Assembly: GCF_028682475.1 (NCBI RefSeq)
Contig: NZ_JANHLE010000023.1
Span: 32,812 to 96,811, forward strand
DNA length: 64,000 nt
Origin: Pseudomonas putida
Lineage (GTDB): Bacteria; Pseudomonadota; Gammaproteobacteria; Pseudomonadales; Pseudomonadaceae
Direction: 5' to 3'
Below, piece after piece: positions 56,075 to 64,000 of the stretch. Below the pieces are notes generated by a model that saw nothing but the letters and a program-made list of their open reading frames with translations, did no database searches and was not told the DNA's origin. A program made the translations under genes and the position numbers. How positions within the stretch are numbered: the first letter of the stretch is position 1; the number at the start of each line of letters is the position of its first letter.

Positions 56075-56961
56075 GTCAGAAAACTAGTCCCGGCCAGCGT
56101 TTTCGCGATGCGGTTGCCGCCGAACACCCTCTGCAGGTCGTTGGTGCAATCAACGCCAACCATGCACTGCTGGCCAAGCGTGCCGGTTTCAAGGCCATCT
56201 ACCTCTCCGGTGGCGGTGTAGCTGCCGGTTCCCTGGGCCTGCCAGATCTGGGTATCTCCGGGCTGGATGACGTGCTGACCGACGTACGTCGTATCACCGA
56301 CGTCTGCGACCTGCCGCTGCTGGTGGATGTCGACACCGGTTTCGGTTCTTCGGCGTTCAACGTCGCCCGTACCGTCAAGTCGATGATCAAGTTCGGCGCG
56401 GCGGCGATCCACATCGAGGATCAGGTCGGTGCCAAGCGCTGCGGCCATCGTCCGAACAAGGAAATCGTCTCCCAGCAGGAAATGGTCGACCGCATCAAGG
56501 CCGCAGTTGACGCCCGTACCGACGACAGCTTCGTGATCATGGCGCGTACCGATGCCCTCGCGGTAGAAGGTCTGAACGCTGCCCTGGACCGCGCTGCCGC
56601 CTGTATTGAAGCCGGTGCCGACATGATTTTCCCGGAAGCGATCACCGAACTGGCGATGTACAAGACCTTCGCTGACCGCGTGAAAGCCCCGATCCTGGCC
56701 AACATCACCGAATTCGGCGCGACCCCGCTGTACACCACCGAAGAACTGGCTTCGGTCGACGTATCGCTGGTGCTCTACCCGCTGTCGGCGTTCCGCGCCA
56801 TGAACAAGGCGGCCGAGAATGTCTACACCGCACTGCGTCGCGACGGCACGCAAAAGAATGTCATCGACACCATGCAGACTCGGATGGAGCTGTACGACGC
56901 CATCAACTACCACGCGTTCGAGCAAAGCCTCGACGCCCTGTTCGCCCAGAAAAAGGGCTGA
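56071..56961 (+). CDS. prpB: 2-methylisocitrate lyase PrpB
   Basis: A 296-residue member of the isocitrate lyase/PEP mutase superfamily that splits 2-methylisocitrate into pyruvate and succinate. AVGAINANHALLAKRAGFKAIYLSGGGVAAGSLGLPD, the metal-site DVDTGFG, and KRCGHRPNKEIVS with the catalytic cysteine fit PrpB. It starts within the GntR stop. A single REP follows before prpC. Confidence 0.97.
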   Translation: MSQKTSPGQRFRDAVAAEHPLQVVGAINANHALLAKRAGFKAIYLSGGGVAAGSLGLPDLGISGLDDVLTDVRRITDVCDLPLLVDVDTGFGSSAFNVARTVKSMIKFGAAAIHIEDQVGAKRCGHRPNKEIVSQQEMVDRIKAAVDARTDDSFVIMARTDALAVEGLNAALDRAAACIEAGADMIFPEAITELAMYKTFADRVKAPILANITEFGATPLYTTEELASVDVSLVLYPLSAFRAMNKAAENVYTALRRDGTQKNVIDTMQTRMELYDAINYHAFEQSLDALFAQKKG

Positions 56962-56977
56962 ACACCTGCTGAACCCT

Positions 56978-57001
56978 GTAGAAGCGGGCTTGCCCCGCGA
57001 T
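56978..57001. repeat. REP element (single) in the prp operon
   Basis: GTAGAAGCGGGCTTGCCCCGCGATT is a lone REP between prpB and prpC. It could form a stem in the mRNA without ending transcription. Confidence 0.8.
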
Positions 57002-57043
57002 TAGCCAAAGATTCCATAACAAATTCAAGAGTGGAGAAAAGCG

Positions 57044-58171
57044 ATGGCCGAAGCAAAAGTACTCAGTGGAGCCGGCCTGCGTGGTCAAGTGGCCGGGCAA
57101 ACTGCACTGTCGACCGTCGGGCAGGCCGGTGCCGGTCTGACCTACCGTGGTTATGACGTCCGTGACCTGGCCGCTGGTGCCGAGTTCGAAGAAGTGGCCT
57201 ACCTGCTGCTGTACGGCGAACTGCCGAGCGCAGCCGAGCTGGCCGAGTACAAGGGGCGACTCAAAACCCTGCGTGACTTGCCGCAAGCCCTCAAGGAAGT
57301 GCTTGAGCGCATTCCGGCAGATGCCCATCCGATGGATGTCATGCGCACCGGTTGCTCGATGCTTGGCACCCTGGAGCCCGAGCTGACGTTCGAGCAGCAA
57401 CGCGACAAGACTGACCGCCTGCTGGCCCTGTTCCCGGCGGTGATGTGCTACTGGTACCGCTTCAGCCACCATGGCGTGCGCATCGACTGCACCAGCGACG
57501 AAGACACTATTGGCGGCCACTTCCTGCACCTGCTGCACGGCAAAAAGCCGAGCGAGCTGCACGTCAAAGTGATGAACGTCTCGCTGATTCTCTACGCCGA
57601 GCACGAGTTCAACGCTTCGACCTTCACCGCCCGCGTCTGCGCTTCGACCCTGTCGGACCTGTACTCGTGCATCACCGCAGCCATCGGCTCGCTGCGCGGC
57701 CCGCTGCACGGTGGCGCCAACGAAGCGGCAATGGAGCTGATCGAGCGCTTCCAGAGCCCGCAGGACGCGGTGGCCGAGCTGCTGCAGATGCTTGAGCGCA
57801 AAGACAAGATCATGGGCTTCGGCCACGCGATCTACAAAGAGTCCGACCCGCGTAACGAAGTGATCAAGGGCTGGTCGAAAAAGCTTGCTGAGGAAGTCGG
57901 CGACACCGTGCTGTACCCGGTGTCCGAAGCCATCGACAAGACCATGTGGGAGCAGAAGAAGCTCTTCCCCAACGCCGACTTCTACCATGCCTCGGCGTAT
58001 CACTTCATGGGCATCCCGACCAAGCTGTTCACCCCGATCTTCGTCTGCTCGCGCCTGACCGGCTGGGCGGCCCACGTGTTCGAACAGCGTGCCAACAACC
58101 GCATCATCCGTCCGAGCGCCGAATACACCGGCGTTGAGCAGCGCAAGTTCGTGCCAATCGAACAACGCTGA
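57044..58171 (+). CDS. prpC: 2-methylcitrate synthase PrpC
   Basis: A 375-residue citrate-synthase-fold enzyme that joins propionyl-CoA and oxaloacetate. The family patterns GLTYRGYDVRDL, LRGPLHGGANEAAM with a catalytic histidine, and GFGHAIYKESDPRNE are present, and the short length and prp context favour PrpC over GltA. GTGGAG precedes the ATG at 57044. Confidence 0.97.
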   Translation: MAEAKVLSGAGLRGQVAGQTALSTVGQAGAGLTYRGYDVRDLAAGAEFEEVAYLLLYGELPSAAELAEYKGRLKTLRDLPQALKEVLERIPADAHPMDVMRTGCSMLGTLEPELTFEQQRDKTDRLLALFPAVMCYWYRFSHHGVRIDCTSDEDTIGGHFLHLLHGKKPSELHVKVMNVSLILYAEHEFNASTFTARVCASTLSDLYSCITAAIGSLRGPLHGGANEAAMELIERFQSPQDAVAELLQMLERKDKIMGFGHAIYKESDPRNEVIKGWSKKLAEEVGDTVLYPVSEAIDKTMWEQKKLFPNADFYHASAYHFMGIPTKLFTPIFVCSRLTGWAAHVFEQRANNRIIRPSAEYTGVEQRKFVPIEQR

Positions 58172-58205
58172 GCCTGGCTGCAAGCTGATTGGCCTGACCC
58201 CAGCC

Positions 58206-58278
58206 GGTGGGAGCGGGCTTGTCCCGCGATGCGATGTATCCGCTAGATCGCAATCGCGGGGCAAGCCCGCTCCCACCT
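58206..58278. repeat. Inverted pair of REP elements in the prp operon
   Basis: GGTGGGAGCGGGCTTGTCCCGCGATG is answered by AATCGCGGGGCAAGCCCGCTCCCACC. The pair lies between prpC and acnD and can form a long stem; it may change the ratio of upstream and downstream transcripts. Confidence 0.85.
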
Positions 58279-58333
58279 GGCAGGCAAGCCAACCCGCCAG
58301 CCACCGACCTTACCGTGATTGAGTCCCTGTGCC

Positions 58334-60922
58334 ATGAATACTGAATTTCGCAAGAACCTGCCGGGCACTGGCCTGGATTATTTCGACGCTCGCGCGGCTG
58401 TCGACGCCATCAAGCCCGGCGCTTACGACCGTCTTCCCTACACCTCGCGCGTGCTGGCAGAAAACCTTGTACGCCGCTGCGATCCGGCGACCCTCAATGC
58501 CTCGCTGAGCCAGCTGATCGAGCGCAAGCGCGACCTCGACTTCCCGTGGTTCCCGGCCCGTGTGGTGTGCCACGACATTCTTGGCCAGACCGCGCTGGTC
58601 GACCTTGCCGGCCTGCGTGACGCCATCGCCGAAGGCGGCGGTGACCCGGCCCAGGTCAATCCGGTGGTGCCGGTACAATTGATCGTCGACCACTCCCTGG
58701 CAGTGGAATGCGGTGGTTTCGACCCGCAGGCGTTCGAGAAGAACCGCGCCATCGAAGACCGCCGCAACGAAGACCGTTTCCACTTCATCAATTGGACCAA
58801 AAAGGCGTTCAAAAACGTCGACGTGATCCAGCCGGGCAACGGCATCATGCACCAGATCAACCTGGAGAAGATGTCGCCGGTGATCCATGCCGAGCGTGGC
58901 GTGGCTTACCCTGACACCTGCGTCGGCACCGACAGCCACACCCCGCACGTCGATGCCCTGGGCGTGATCGCCATCGGTGTTGGCGGCCTCGAAGCCGAGA
59001 ACGTCATGCTCGGCCGCGCCTCGTGGATGCGCCTGCCGGAAATCGTTGGCGTCGAGCTGTCGGGCAAGCCGCAACCCGGCATCACCGCCACTGACGTGGT
59101 ACTGGCCCTGACCGAGTTCCTGCGCAAGGAAAAGGTCGTCGGTGCCTACCTCGAATTCTACGGCGAAGGCGCCCGCGCCCTGACCCTGGGCGATCGCGCG
59201 ACCATCTCCAACATGGCCCCGGAATACGGCGCCACTGCAGCGATGTTCTCCATCGACCAGCAGACCATCGACTACCTCAAGCTGACCGGTCGTGAAGACG
59301 AACAGGTCAAGCTGGTGGAAACCTATGCCAAGGTTGCCGGCCTGTGGTCCGACAGCCTGGCCAATGCCGAGTACGAGCGAGTGCTGCGCTTCGATCTGTC
59401 CAGCGTCGTGCGTAACATGGCCGGCCCGTCCAACCCGCACGCCCGCGTGGCGACCAGCGACCTGGCCAGCAAGGGTATCGCCGGTCAGTGGGAAGAAGTG
59501 CCGGGGCAGATGCCTGACGGCGCGGTGATCATTGCCGCCATCACCAGCTGCACCAACACCAGTAACCCGCGCAACGTGATTGCCGCCGGCCTGCTGGCGC
59601 GTAACGCCAACAAGCTGGGGCTGGTTCGCAAGCCCTGGGTCAAATCGTCCCTGGCGCCGGGCTCCAAGACTGTAGCCCTGTACCTGAAAGAAGCGGGTCT
59701 TGATGCAGAGCTGGAGCAGCTCGGTTTCGGCATCGTGGCCTTTGCCTGCACTACCTGCAACGGCATGTCCGGCGCACTGGACCCGGTGATCCAACAGGAA
59801 ATCATCGACCGCGACCTGTACGCCACTGCCGTGCTCTCGGGCAACCGCAATTTCGACGGGCGTATTCACCCTTACGCCAAGCAGGCGTTCCTGGCCTCTC
59901 CGCCATTGGTAGTGGCCTATGCCATTGCCGGTACCATCCGCTTCGACATCGAGAAAGATGTACTGGCGGTGGTCGATGGCAAGGAAGTCCGCCTCAAGGA
60001 TATCTGGCCGAGCGACGAAGAGATCGACGCCGTGGTCAAGGCCGCGGTCAAGCCGGAGCAGTTCCGTCAGGTCTACATCCCGATGTTCGCCATTCAGGAA
60101 GACACCGGGCCGAAAGTCGATCCGTTGTACGACTGGCGTGAGATGAGCACCTACATCCGTCGTCCGCCGTACTGGGAAGGCGCCTTGGCCGGGGAGCGCA
60201 CGCTCAAGGGCATGCGTCCGCTGGCGGTGCTGCCGGACAACATCACCACCGACCACCTGTCGCCGTCGAACGCGATCATGCTCGACAGCGCTGCGGGTGA
60301 ATACCTGGCGAAAATGGGCCTGCCGGAAGAAGACTTCAACTCCTACGCAACCCACCGCGGTGATCACCTGACCGCGCAACGCGCGACCTTCGCCAACCCG
60401 AAACTGTTCAACGAAATGGTTCGGGAAGATGGCAAGGTCAAGCAGGGTTCGCTGGCGCGGGTCGAGCCGGAAGGCAAGGTCACCCGCATGTGGGAAGCCA
60501 TCGAAACCTACATGGAGCGCAAGCAGCCGCTGATCATCGTTGCCGGTGCCGACTACGGTCAGGGTTCGTCCCGCGACTGGGCGGCCAAGGGCGTGCGCCT
60601 GGCCGGTGTCGAGGCCATCGTTGCTGAAGGTTTCGAGCGTATCCACCGTACCAACCTGGTCGGCATGGGCGTATTGCCGCTGGAGTTCAAGCCGGGCGTG
60701 AACCGCAAGACCCTGGACATCGATGGCACCGAGATCTTCGATGTGGTCGGCGAGCGTACCCCGCGGGCGACCCTGACCCTAGTGATCACTCGTCACACCG
60801 GTGAAAGCGTCGAGGTGCCGGTAACCTGCCGTCTGGACACCGCTGAAGAAGTCTCGATCTATGAAGCGGGCGGCGTGCTGCAGCGCTTTGCCCAGGACTT
60901 CCTCGAGTCGGCGGCGGTTTGA
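58334..60922 (+). CDS. acnD: Fe/S-dependent 2-methylcitrate dehydratase AcnD
   Basis: An 862-residue aconitase-like enzyme that dehydrates 2-methylcitrate to 2-methyl-trans-aconitate with a [4Fe-4S] cluster. The cluster cysteines appear in ITSCTNTSNP and CTTCNGMSG; RTNLVGMGVLPLEF and the swivelling C-terminal domain (GSSRDWAAKG) fit AcnD. It works with PrpF, encoded just downstream, in place of PrpD. ATG at 58334 is chosen; an earlier in-frame start at 58319 adds only five residues. Confidence 0.96.
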   Translation: MNTEFRKNLPGTGLDYFDARAAVDAIKPGAYDRLPYTSRVLAENLVRRCDPATLNASLSQLIERKRDLDFPWFPARVVCHDILGQTALVDLAGLRDAIAEGGGDPAQVNPVVPVQLIVDHSLAVECGGFDPQAFEKNRAIEDRRNEDRFHFINWTKKAFKNVDVIQPGNGIMHQINLEKMSPVIHAERGVAYPDTCVGTDSHTPHVDALGVIAIGVGGLEAENVMLGRASWMRLPEIVGVELSGKPQPGITATDVVLALTEFLRKEKVVGAYLEFYGEGARALTLGDRATISNMAPEYGATAAMFSIDQQTIDYLKLTGREDEQVKLVETYAKVAGLWSDSLANAEYERVLRFDLSSVVRNMAGPSNPHARVATSDLASKGIAGQWEEVPGQMPDGAVIIAAITSCTNTSNPRNVIAAGLLARNANKLGLVRKPWVKSSLAPGSKTVALYLKEAGLDAELEQLGFGIVAFACTTCNGMSGALDPVIQQEIIDRDLYATAVLSGNRNFDGRIHPYAKQAFLASPPLVVAYAIAGTIRFDIEKDVLAVVDGKEVRLKDIWPSDEEIDAVVKAAVKPEQFRQVYIPMFAIQEDTGPKVDPLYDWREMSTYIRRPPYWEGALAGERTLKGMRPLAVLPDNITTDHLSPSNAIMLDSAAGEYLAKMGLPEEDFNSYATHRGDHLTAQRATFANPKLFNEMVREDGKVKQGSLARVEPEGKVTRMWEAIETYMERKQPLIIVAGADYGQGSSRDWAAKGVRLAGVEAIVAEGFERIHRTNLVGMGVLPLEFKPGVNRKTLDIDGTEIFDVVGERTPRATLTLVITRHTGESVEVPVTCRLDTAEEVSIYEAGGVLQRFAQDFLESAAV

Positions 60923-60958
60923 GGTAAGGCCTTATCGCGGGTCAAGCCCCCACCTGAC

Positions 60959-60984
60959 CGGTGGGAGCGGGCTTGCCCCGCGAT
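60959..60984. repeat. REP element (single) in the prp operon
   Basis: CGGTGGGAGCGGGCTTGCCCCGCGAT is a single REP between acnD and prpF, in the same orientation as the one before prpC. Confidence 0.8.
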
Positions 60985-61017
60985 AGCCTCCCACAGCACT
61001 TACAGGACAACTCACCT

Positions 61018-62208
61018 ATGGCACATGCACCTCAAGTCAAAATCCCCGCCACCTACATCCGCGGCGGCACCAGCAAAGGCGTGTTCTTCCGCCTCCAGGA
61101 CCTGCCTGAGCGCGCGCAGGTACCGGGCCCGGCCCGCGACGCATTGCTGCTGCGGGTAATCGGCAGTCCCGACCCCTATGGCAAGCAGATCGACGGCATG
61201 GGTGGCGCCACTTCCAGCACCAGCAAGAGCGTGATTCTCTCGCACAGCAGCAAGCCGGAACACGATGTCGACTACCTGTTCGGTCAGGTGTCGATCGACA
61301 AGGCCTTTGTCGACTGGAGCGGCAACTGCGGCAACCTCTCGGCAGCGGTTGGCTCGTTTGCCATCAGCGCCGGCCTGGTCGACGCTAGCCGCATCCCGCA
61401 CAACGGTGTCGCCACCGTGCGTATCTGGCAGGCCAATATCGGCAAGACCATCATCGCCCATGTGCCGATCACCAATGGTGAGGTTCAGGAGACCGGTGAT
61501 TTCGAACTGGACGGCGTGACCTTCCCGGCTGCCGAAGTGCAGCTCGAATTCATGGACCCGGCCGCCGACGAAGACGGTGAGGGCGGTTCGATGTTCCCCA
61601 CCGGCAACCTGATCGATGACCTGGTAGTACCCGGTATCGGTACCCTCAAAGCGACCCTGATCAACGCCGGCATTCCAACCATCTTTATCCAGGCCGAAGC
61701 CATCGGCTACACCGGTACCGAGCTGCAGGACGCGATCAACAGCGATCCTGAGGCCTTGGCCCGGTTCGAGACGATTCGTGCCTATGGCGCCGTACGCATG
61801 GGCTTGATCGAACACATCGATGAGGCGGCCAAGCGCCAGCACACCCCGAAAGTCGCTTTTGTCGCACCGCCGACGGCCTATCAGTCTTCCAGCGGTAAAG
61901 CGGTCGCGGCGGCAGACGTTGATCTGTTGGTGCGTGCGCTGTCGATGGGCAAATTGCACCACGCGATGATGGGCACCGCAGCCGTCGCCATCGGTACCGC
62001 TGCGGCGGTCCCCGGCACCCTGGTCAACCTCGCGGCCGGTGGTGGCGAGCGCAGTGCAGTACGTTTCGGTCACCCTTCGGGCACCCTGCGTGTTGGCGCC
62101 GAGGCGCGTCAGGTGAACGGTGAGTGGACTGTCACCAAAGCAATCATGAGCCGCAGTGCGCGGATACTGATGGAGGGCTGGGTGCGGGTACCCGGTGATG
62201 CTTTCTAA
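61018..62208 (+). CDS. prpF: 2-methylaconitate cis-trans isomerase PrpF
   Basis: A 396-residue protein of the PrpF/DUF453 family, sharing a diaminopimelate-epimerase fold. It converts the AcnD product to the form used by aconitase. The typical start IPATYIRGGTSKGVFFRLQDLPE, WSGNCGNLSAAVG, and SVILSHSSKPEHDVDYLFGQ are seen. ATG at 61018 is the start; the frame upstream is read through REP sequence. Confidence 0.95.
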   Translation: MAHAPQVKIPATYIRGGTSKGVFFRLQDLPERAQVPGPARDALLLRVIGSPDPYGKQIDGMGGATSSTSKSVILSHSSKPEHDVDYLFGQVSIDKAFVDWSGNCGNLSAAVGSFAISAGLVDASRIPHNGVATVRIWQANIGKTIIAHVPITNGEVQETGDFELDGVTFPAAEVQLEFMDPAADEDGEGGSMFPTGNLIDDLVVPGIGTLKATLINAGIPTIFIQAEAIGYTGTELQDAINSDPEALARFETIRAYGAVRMGLIEHIDEAAKRQHTPKVAFVAPPTAYQSSSGKAVAAADVDLLVRALSMGKLHHAMMGTAAVAIGTAAAVPGTLVNLAAGGGERSAVRFGHPSGTLRVGAEARQVNGEWTVTKAIMSRSARILMEGWVRVPGDAF

Positions 62209-62257
62209 CCAGTAACGGCGCCTGGCTCCCTGTTTACCTACAACAGAGAGACATGAA

Positions 62258-63742
62258 ATGAGTGCCAACGTTGATCTGAACAACCGCCCCGACTACGACC
62301 GGGTGCTGCAGGACATCGCCGACTATGTCCTGAATTACCAGGTCGGGTCCGCACCGGCGCTGGACACGGCGCGCAACTGCCTGATGGACACCCTGGGCTG
62401 CGGCCTGCTGGCCTTGCGCTTCCCCGAATGCAGCAAGCATCTGGGGCCGCTGGTGGAGGGTACGGTGGTGCCATACGGCGCGCGGGTGCCAGGCACCAGC
62501 TACCGCCTTGATCCGGTCAAGGCTGCCTGGGACATCGGTTGTATCGTCCGTTGGCTCGATTTCAACGACACCTGGCTGGCCGCCGAGTGGGGGCATCCCT
62601 CGGACAACCTCGGCGGCATCCTCGCGGTGGCCGACCATCTTTCGCAAAAACGTGTGGCCAATGGCGAAGCGCCGTTGAACATGCGGGTGGTGCTCGAAGC
62701 CATGGTCATGGCCCACGAGATCCAGGGAGTGATGGCCCTGGAAAACTCCTTCAACCGCGTGGGCCTGGACCATGTATTGCTGGTCAAGGTCGCGTCCACG
62801 GCGGTTTGCGCCAAGCTCATGGGCGCCAACCGCGAGCAGCTGCTGTCGGCACTTTCCCATGCCTTTGCCGATGGTCAGGCGCTGCGTACCTATCGTCATG
62901 CACCGAATGCCGGTTCGCGCAAATCCTGGGCTGCGGGTGACGCATCGAGCCGTGGCGTGCGCCTGGCGGATATCGCCTTGCGTGGCGAGATGGGGATTCC
63001 GGGCGTTCTGACGGCGCCGCAGTGGGGCTTCTACGATGTGTTGTTCAGCCACACCAACAAGGATCTGGCGCTCAAGCCTGAAGACAAGCGCGCCTTCAGA
63101 ATTCCCCAGCCGTTTGCCAGCTACGTGATGGAGAACGTGCTGTTCAAGATCAGCTTCCCCGCCGAATTCCACGCCCAGACCGCCTGTGAGGCGGCGGTGG
63201 CGCTGCACCCACAGGTGCGTAACCGCCTGCATGAAATCGACCGGATCGTCATCACCACCCATGAGTCGGCGATCCGCATCATCTCCAAGGTCGGCAAGCT
63301 GGCCAACGCCGCCGACCGCGACCATTGTCTCCAGTACATGACCGCGGTACCGCTGATTTTTGGCAATCTGGTCGCCGAGCAGTACGAGGATGAATTCCAC
63401 GCCGCTCACCCGATTATCGATAGGCTGCGCGAGAAGATGGAGGTCGTCGAAGAGCCGCGTTTTACCCGTGAGTACCTGGAGTCCGACAAGCGCTCGATTG
63501 CCAATGCCGTGCAGGTGTTCTTTGTCGATGGGTCGAGCACAGGGCAGGTGGTGGTGGAGTACCCGATTGGTCATCGCCGGCGTCGGGCCGAGGGTATTCC
63601 GTTGCTGGAGGAGAAGTTCAAGGCCAGCCTGGCGACGCGCTTTGCCGGGCAGCGGGTGGATAAGATCTTTGCCTTGTGCAAGGATCAGGCGGCGCTGGAG
63701 GCGACTGCTGTACATCGGTTTATGGATCTGTTTGTGATCTGA
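62258..63742 (+). CDS. prpD: 2-methylcitrate dehydratase PrpD
   Basis: A 494-residue MmgE/PrpD-family protein, cofactor-free 2-methylcitrate dehydratase. The run WLDFNDTWLAAEWGHPSDNLGGILAVADHLS is characteristic. Having both AcnD/PrpF and PrpD in one operon gives two routes for the same step, as in other Pseudomonas. GAGAGACAT lies before the ATG at 62258. A REP pair and terminator follow. Confidence 0.96.
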   Translation: MSANVDLNNRPDYDRVLQDIADYVLNYQVGSAPALDTARNCLMDTLGCGLLALRFPECSKHLGPLVEGTVVPYGARVPGTSYRLDPVKAAWDIGCIVRWLDFNDTWLAAEWGHPSDNLGGILAVADHLSQKRVANGEAPLNMRVVLEAMVMAHEIQGVMALENSFNRVGLDHVLLVKVASTAVCAKLMGANREQLLSALSHAFADGQALRTYRHAPNAGSRKSWAAGDASSRGVRLADIALRGEMGIPGVLTAPQWGFYDVLFSHTNKDLALKPEDKRAFRIPQPFASYVMENVLFKISFPAEFHAQTACEAAVALHPQVRNRLHEIDRIVITTHESAIRIISKVGKLANAADRDHCLQYMTAVPLIFGNLVAEQYEDEFHAAHPIIDRLREKMEVVEEPRFTREYLESDKRSIANAVQVFFVDGSSTGQVVVEYPIGHRRRRAEGIPLLEEKFKASLATRFAGQRVDKIFALCKDQAALEATAVHRFMDLFVI

Positions 63743-63749
63743 CCGGCCT

Positions 63750-63820
63750 CATCGCTGGCAAGCCAGCTCCCACAATGTTCCGGTGCATACCCTACCTGTG
63801 GGAGCTGGCTTGCCAGCGAT
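63750..63820. repeat. Inverted pair of REP elements, GCTGGC variant
   Basis: CATCGCTGGCAAGCCAGCTCCCACAATG is matched in reverse by TGTGGGAGCTGGCTTGCCAGCGATG. It is a third sequence variant of the window's REPs and lies past prpD. Confidence 0.85.
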
Positions 63821-63835
63821 GCTTTTCAAAGGTCA

Positions 63836-63869
63836 ATAAAAAACCCCGCCGATTGGCGGGGTTTTTTTA
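63836..63869. terminator. Bidirectional terminator after prpD and acnB-like gene
   Basis: CCCCGCC and GGCGGGG form a stem around GATT, with six A residues on the left and seven T residues on the right. It serves the prp operon and the converging gene at the window's end. Confidence 0.93.
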
Positions 63870-63881
63870 CGCTAAGTCAGC

Positions 63882-64000
63882 TTACGCTTGAACAACCGGG
63901 ATATTGGCGTTCGCAGCGGCTTCACGGAACTCGGCGATCTGGTCGAAGCTCAGGTAGCGGTAAACGTCGGCAGCCATGCTATCGATGTTCTTCGCGTACT
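63882..64000 (-). CDS. acnB: Aconitate hydratase B (AcnB), C-terminal fragment
   Basis: Only the last 39 codons are in the window. The minus-strand reading ends KNIDSMAADVYRYLSF, then DQIAEFREAAANANIPVVQA, followed by a TAA stop at 63882-63884. The YRYLSF pattern is that of AcnB C-termini, and acnB is the expected neighbour of the prp cluster in P. putida. The gene converges on prpD and continues beyond the window's right edge. The assignment rests on these few residues and context. Confidence 0.8.
   Translation of the reverse strand, partial: YAKNIDSMAADVYRYLSFDQIAEFREAAANANIPVVQA

Noticed and set aside
58310..60646. A 778-codon open frame antisense to acnD
   Set aside because: AcnD is unmistakable on the plus strand; the antisense frame is a codon-bias mirror without family features.
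61012..63715. Long minus-strand frames over prpF and prpD
   Set aside because: Both plus-strand genes have strong motifs and operon context; the antisense frames do not resemble proteins.

Overview
The window is a stretch of chromosome from a Pseudomonas species, most likely of the P. putida / P. fluorescens group. The main pointers are an OprI lipoprotein gene (42320-42571), a GntR-prpB-prpC-acnD-prpF-prpD methylcitrate operon next to the 3' end of an acnB-like gene, the order cysB-cysH-thrH-pabB, an aer gene followed by a PAS-GGDEF-EAL gene, and many copies of a Pseudomonas-type REP (core GGGAGCGGGCTTGCCCCGCG). Base composition is GC-rich except in the first ~700 bases and a few promoter regions. 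I see no rRNA, tRNA, insertion sequence, prophage or CRISPR array.

Layout. 1-2673: AT-richer sequence with no intact gene, then a family 2 glycosyltransferase and an O-antigen-ligase-like membrane protein, converging. 2916-4204: TauE/SafE exporter and a small DUF3077-like protein. 4526-4890: a structured repeat. 4918-8334: an amine or amino-acid oxidation island (XRE-cupin regulator, DauA-like flavoprotein, Rid-family protein, YkvI-like permease). 8381-13865: a PctA-type chemoreceptor, a LysR/PACE-efflux pair, a lipoprotein and a GntR regulator. 13882-16523: a second GntR regulator, a DctA-like symporter and a small XRE regulator. 16731-20016: Aer-like receptor and c-di-GMP enzyme. 20131-27930: complete kdpFABCDE potassium system.

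27955-40735: mostly housekeeping and envelope genes: RssA-like patatin, lipoprotein plus CHAD protein, thioesterase, Mpo1-like protein, a second chemoreceptor, TatD, an MltF-type lytic transglycosylase, a small gene behind a structured leader, GreB, a YbbA/YbbP-like ABC transporter, TesA and a small Cys-containing protein. 40857-43361: an L,D-transpeptidase gene, a second copy of the structured repeat, oprI and a GNAT protein. 43446-51882: DAHP synthase, PilZ-like protein, PanE-like reductase, 5'-nucleotidase, universal stress protein, CysB, CysH, ThrH and PabB.

52017-55071 is a tightly coupled three-gene operon: retropepsin-like protease, inactive transglutaminase fused to seven membrane helices, and RimK-like ATP-grasp ligase. 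Its product is not known to me and it is the best candidate for an undescribed system here. 55364-63742 is the propionate (methylcitrate) operon with its own GntR regulator and visible operators. The window ends inside a minus-strand gene whose C-terminus looks like aconitase B.

Many genes sit in regulator/target pairs whose likely operators can be read directly: two direct repeats 11 bp apart before kdpF, palindromes before the DctA-like gene and the prp operon, an inverted repeat between the LysR and PACE genes, and direct repeats between the XRE-cupin regulator and the flavoprotein gene. Protein identities come from reading motifs and from memory of family members; no database search was run.
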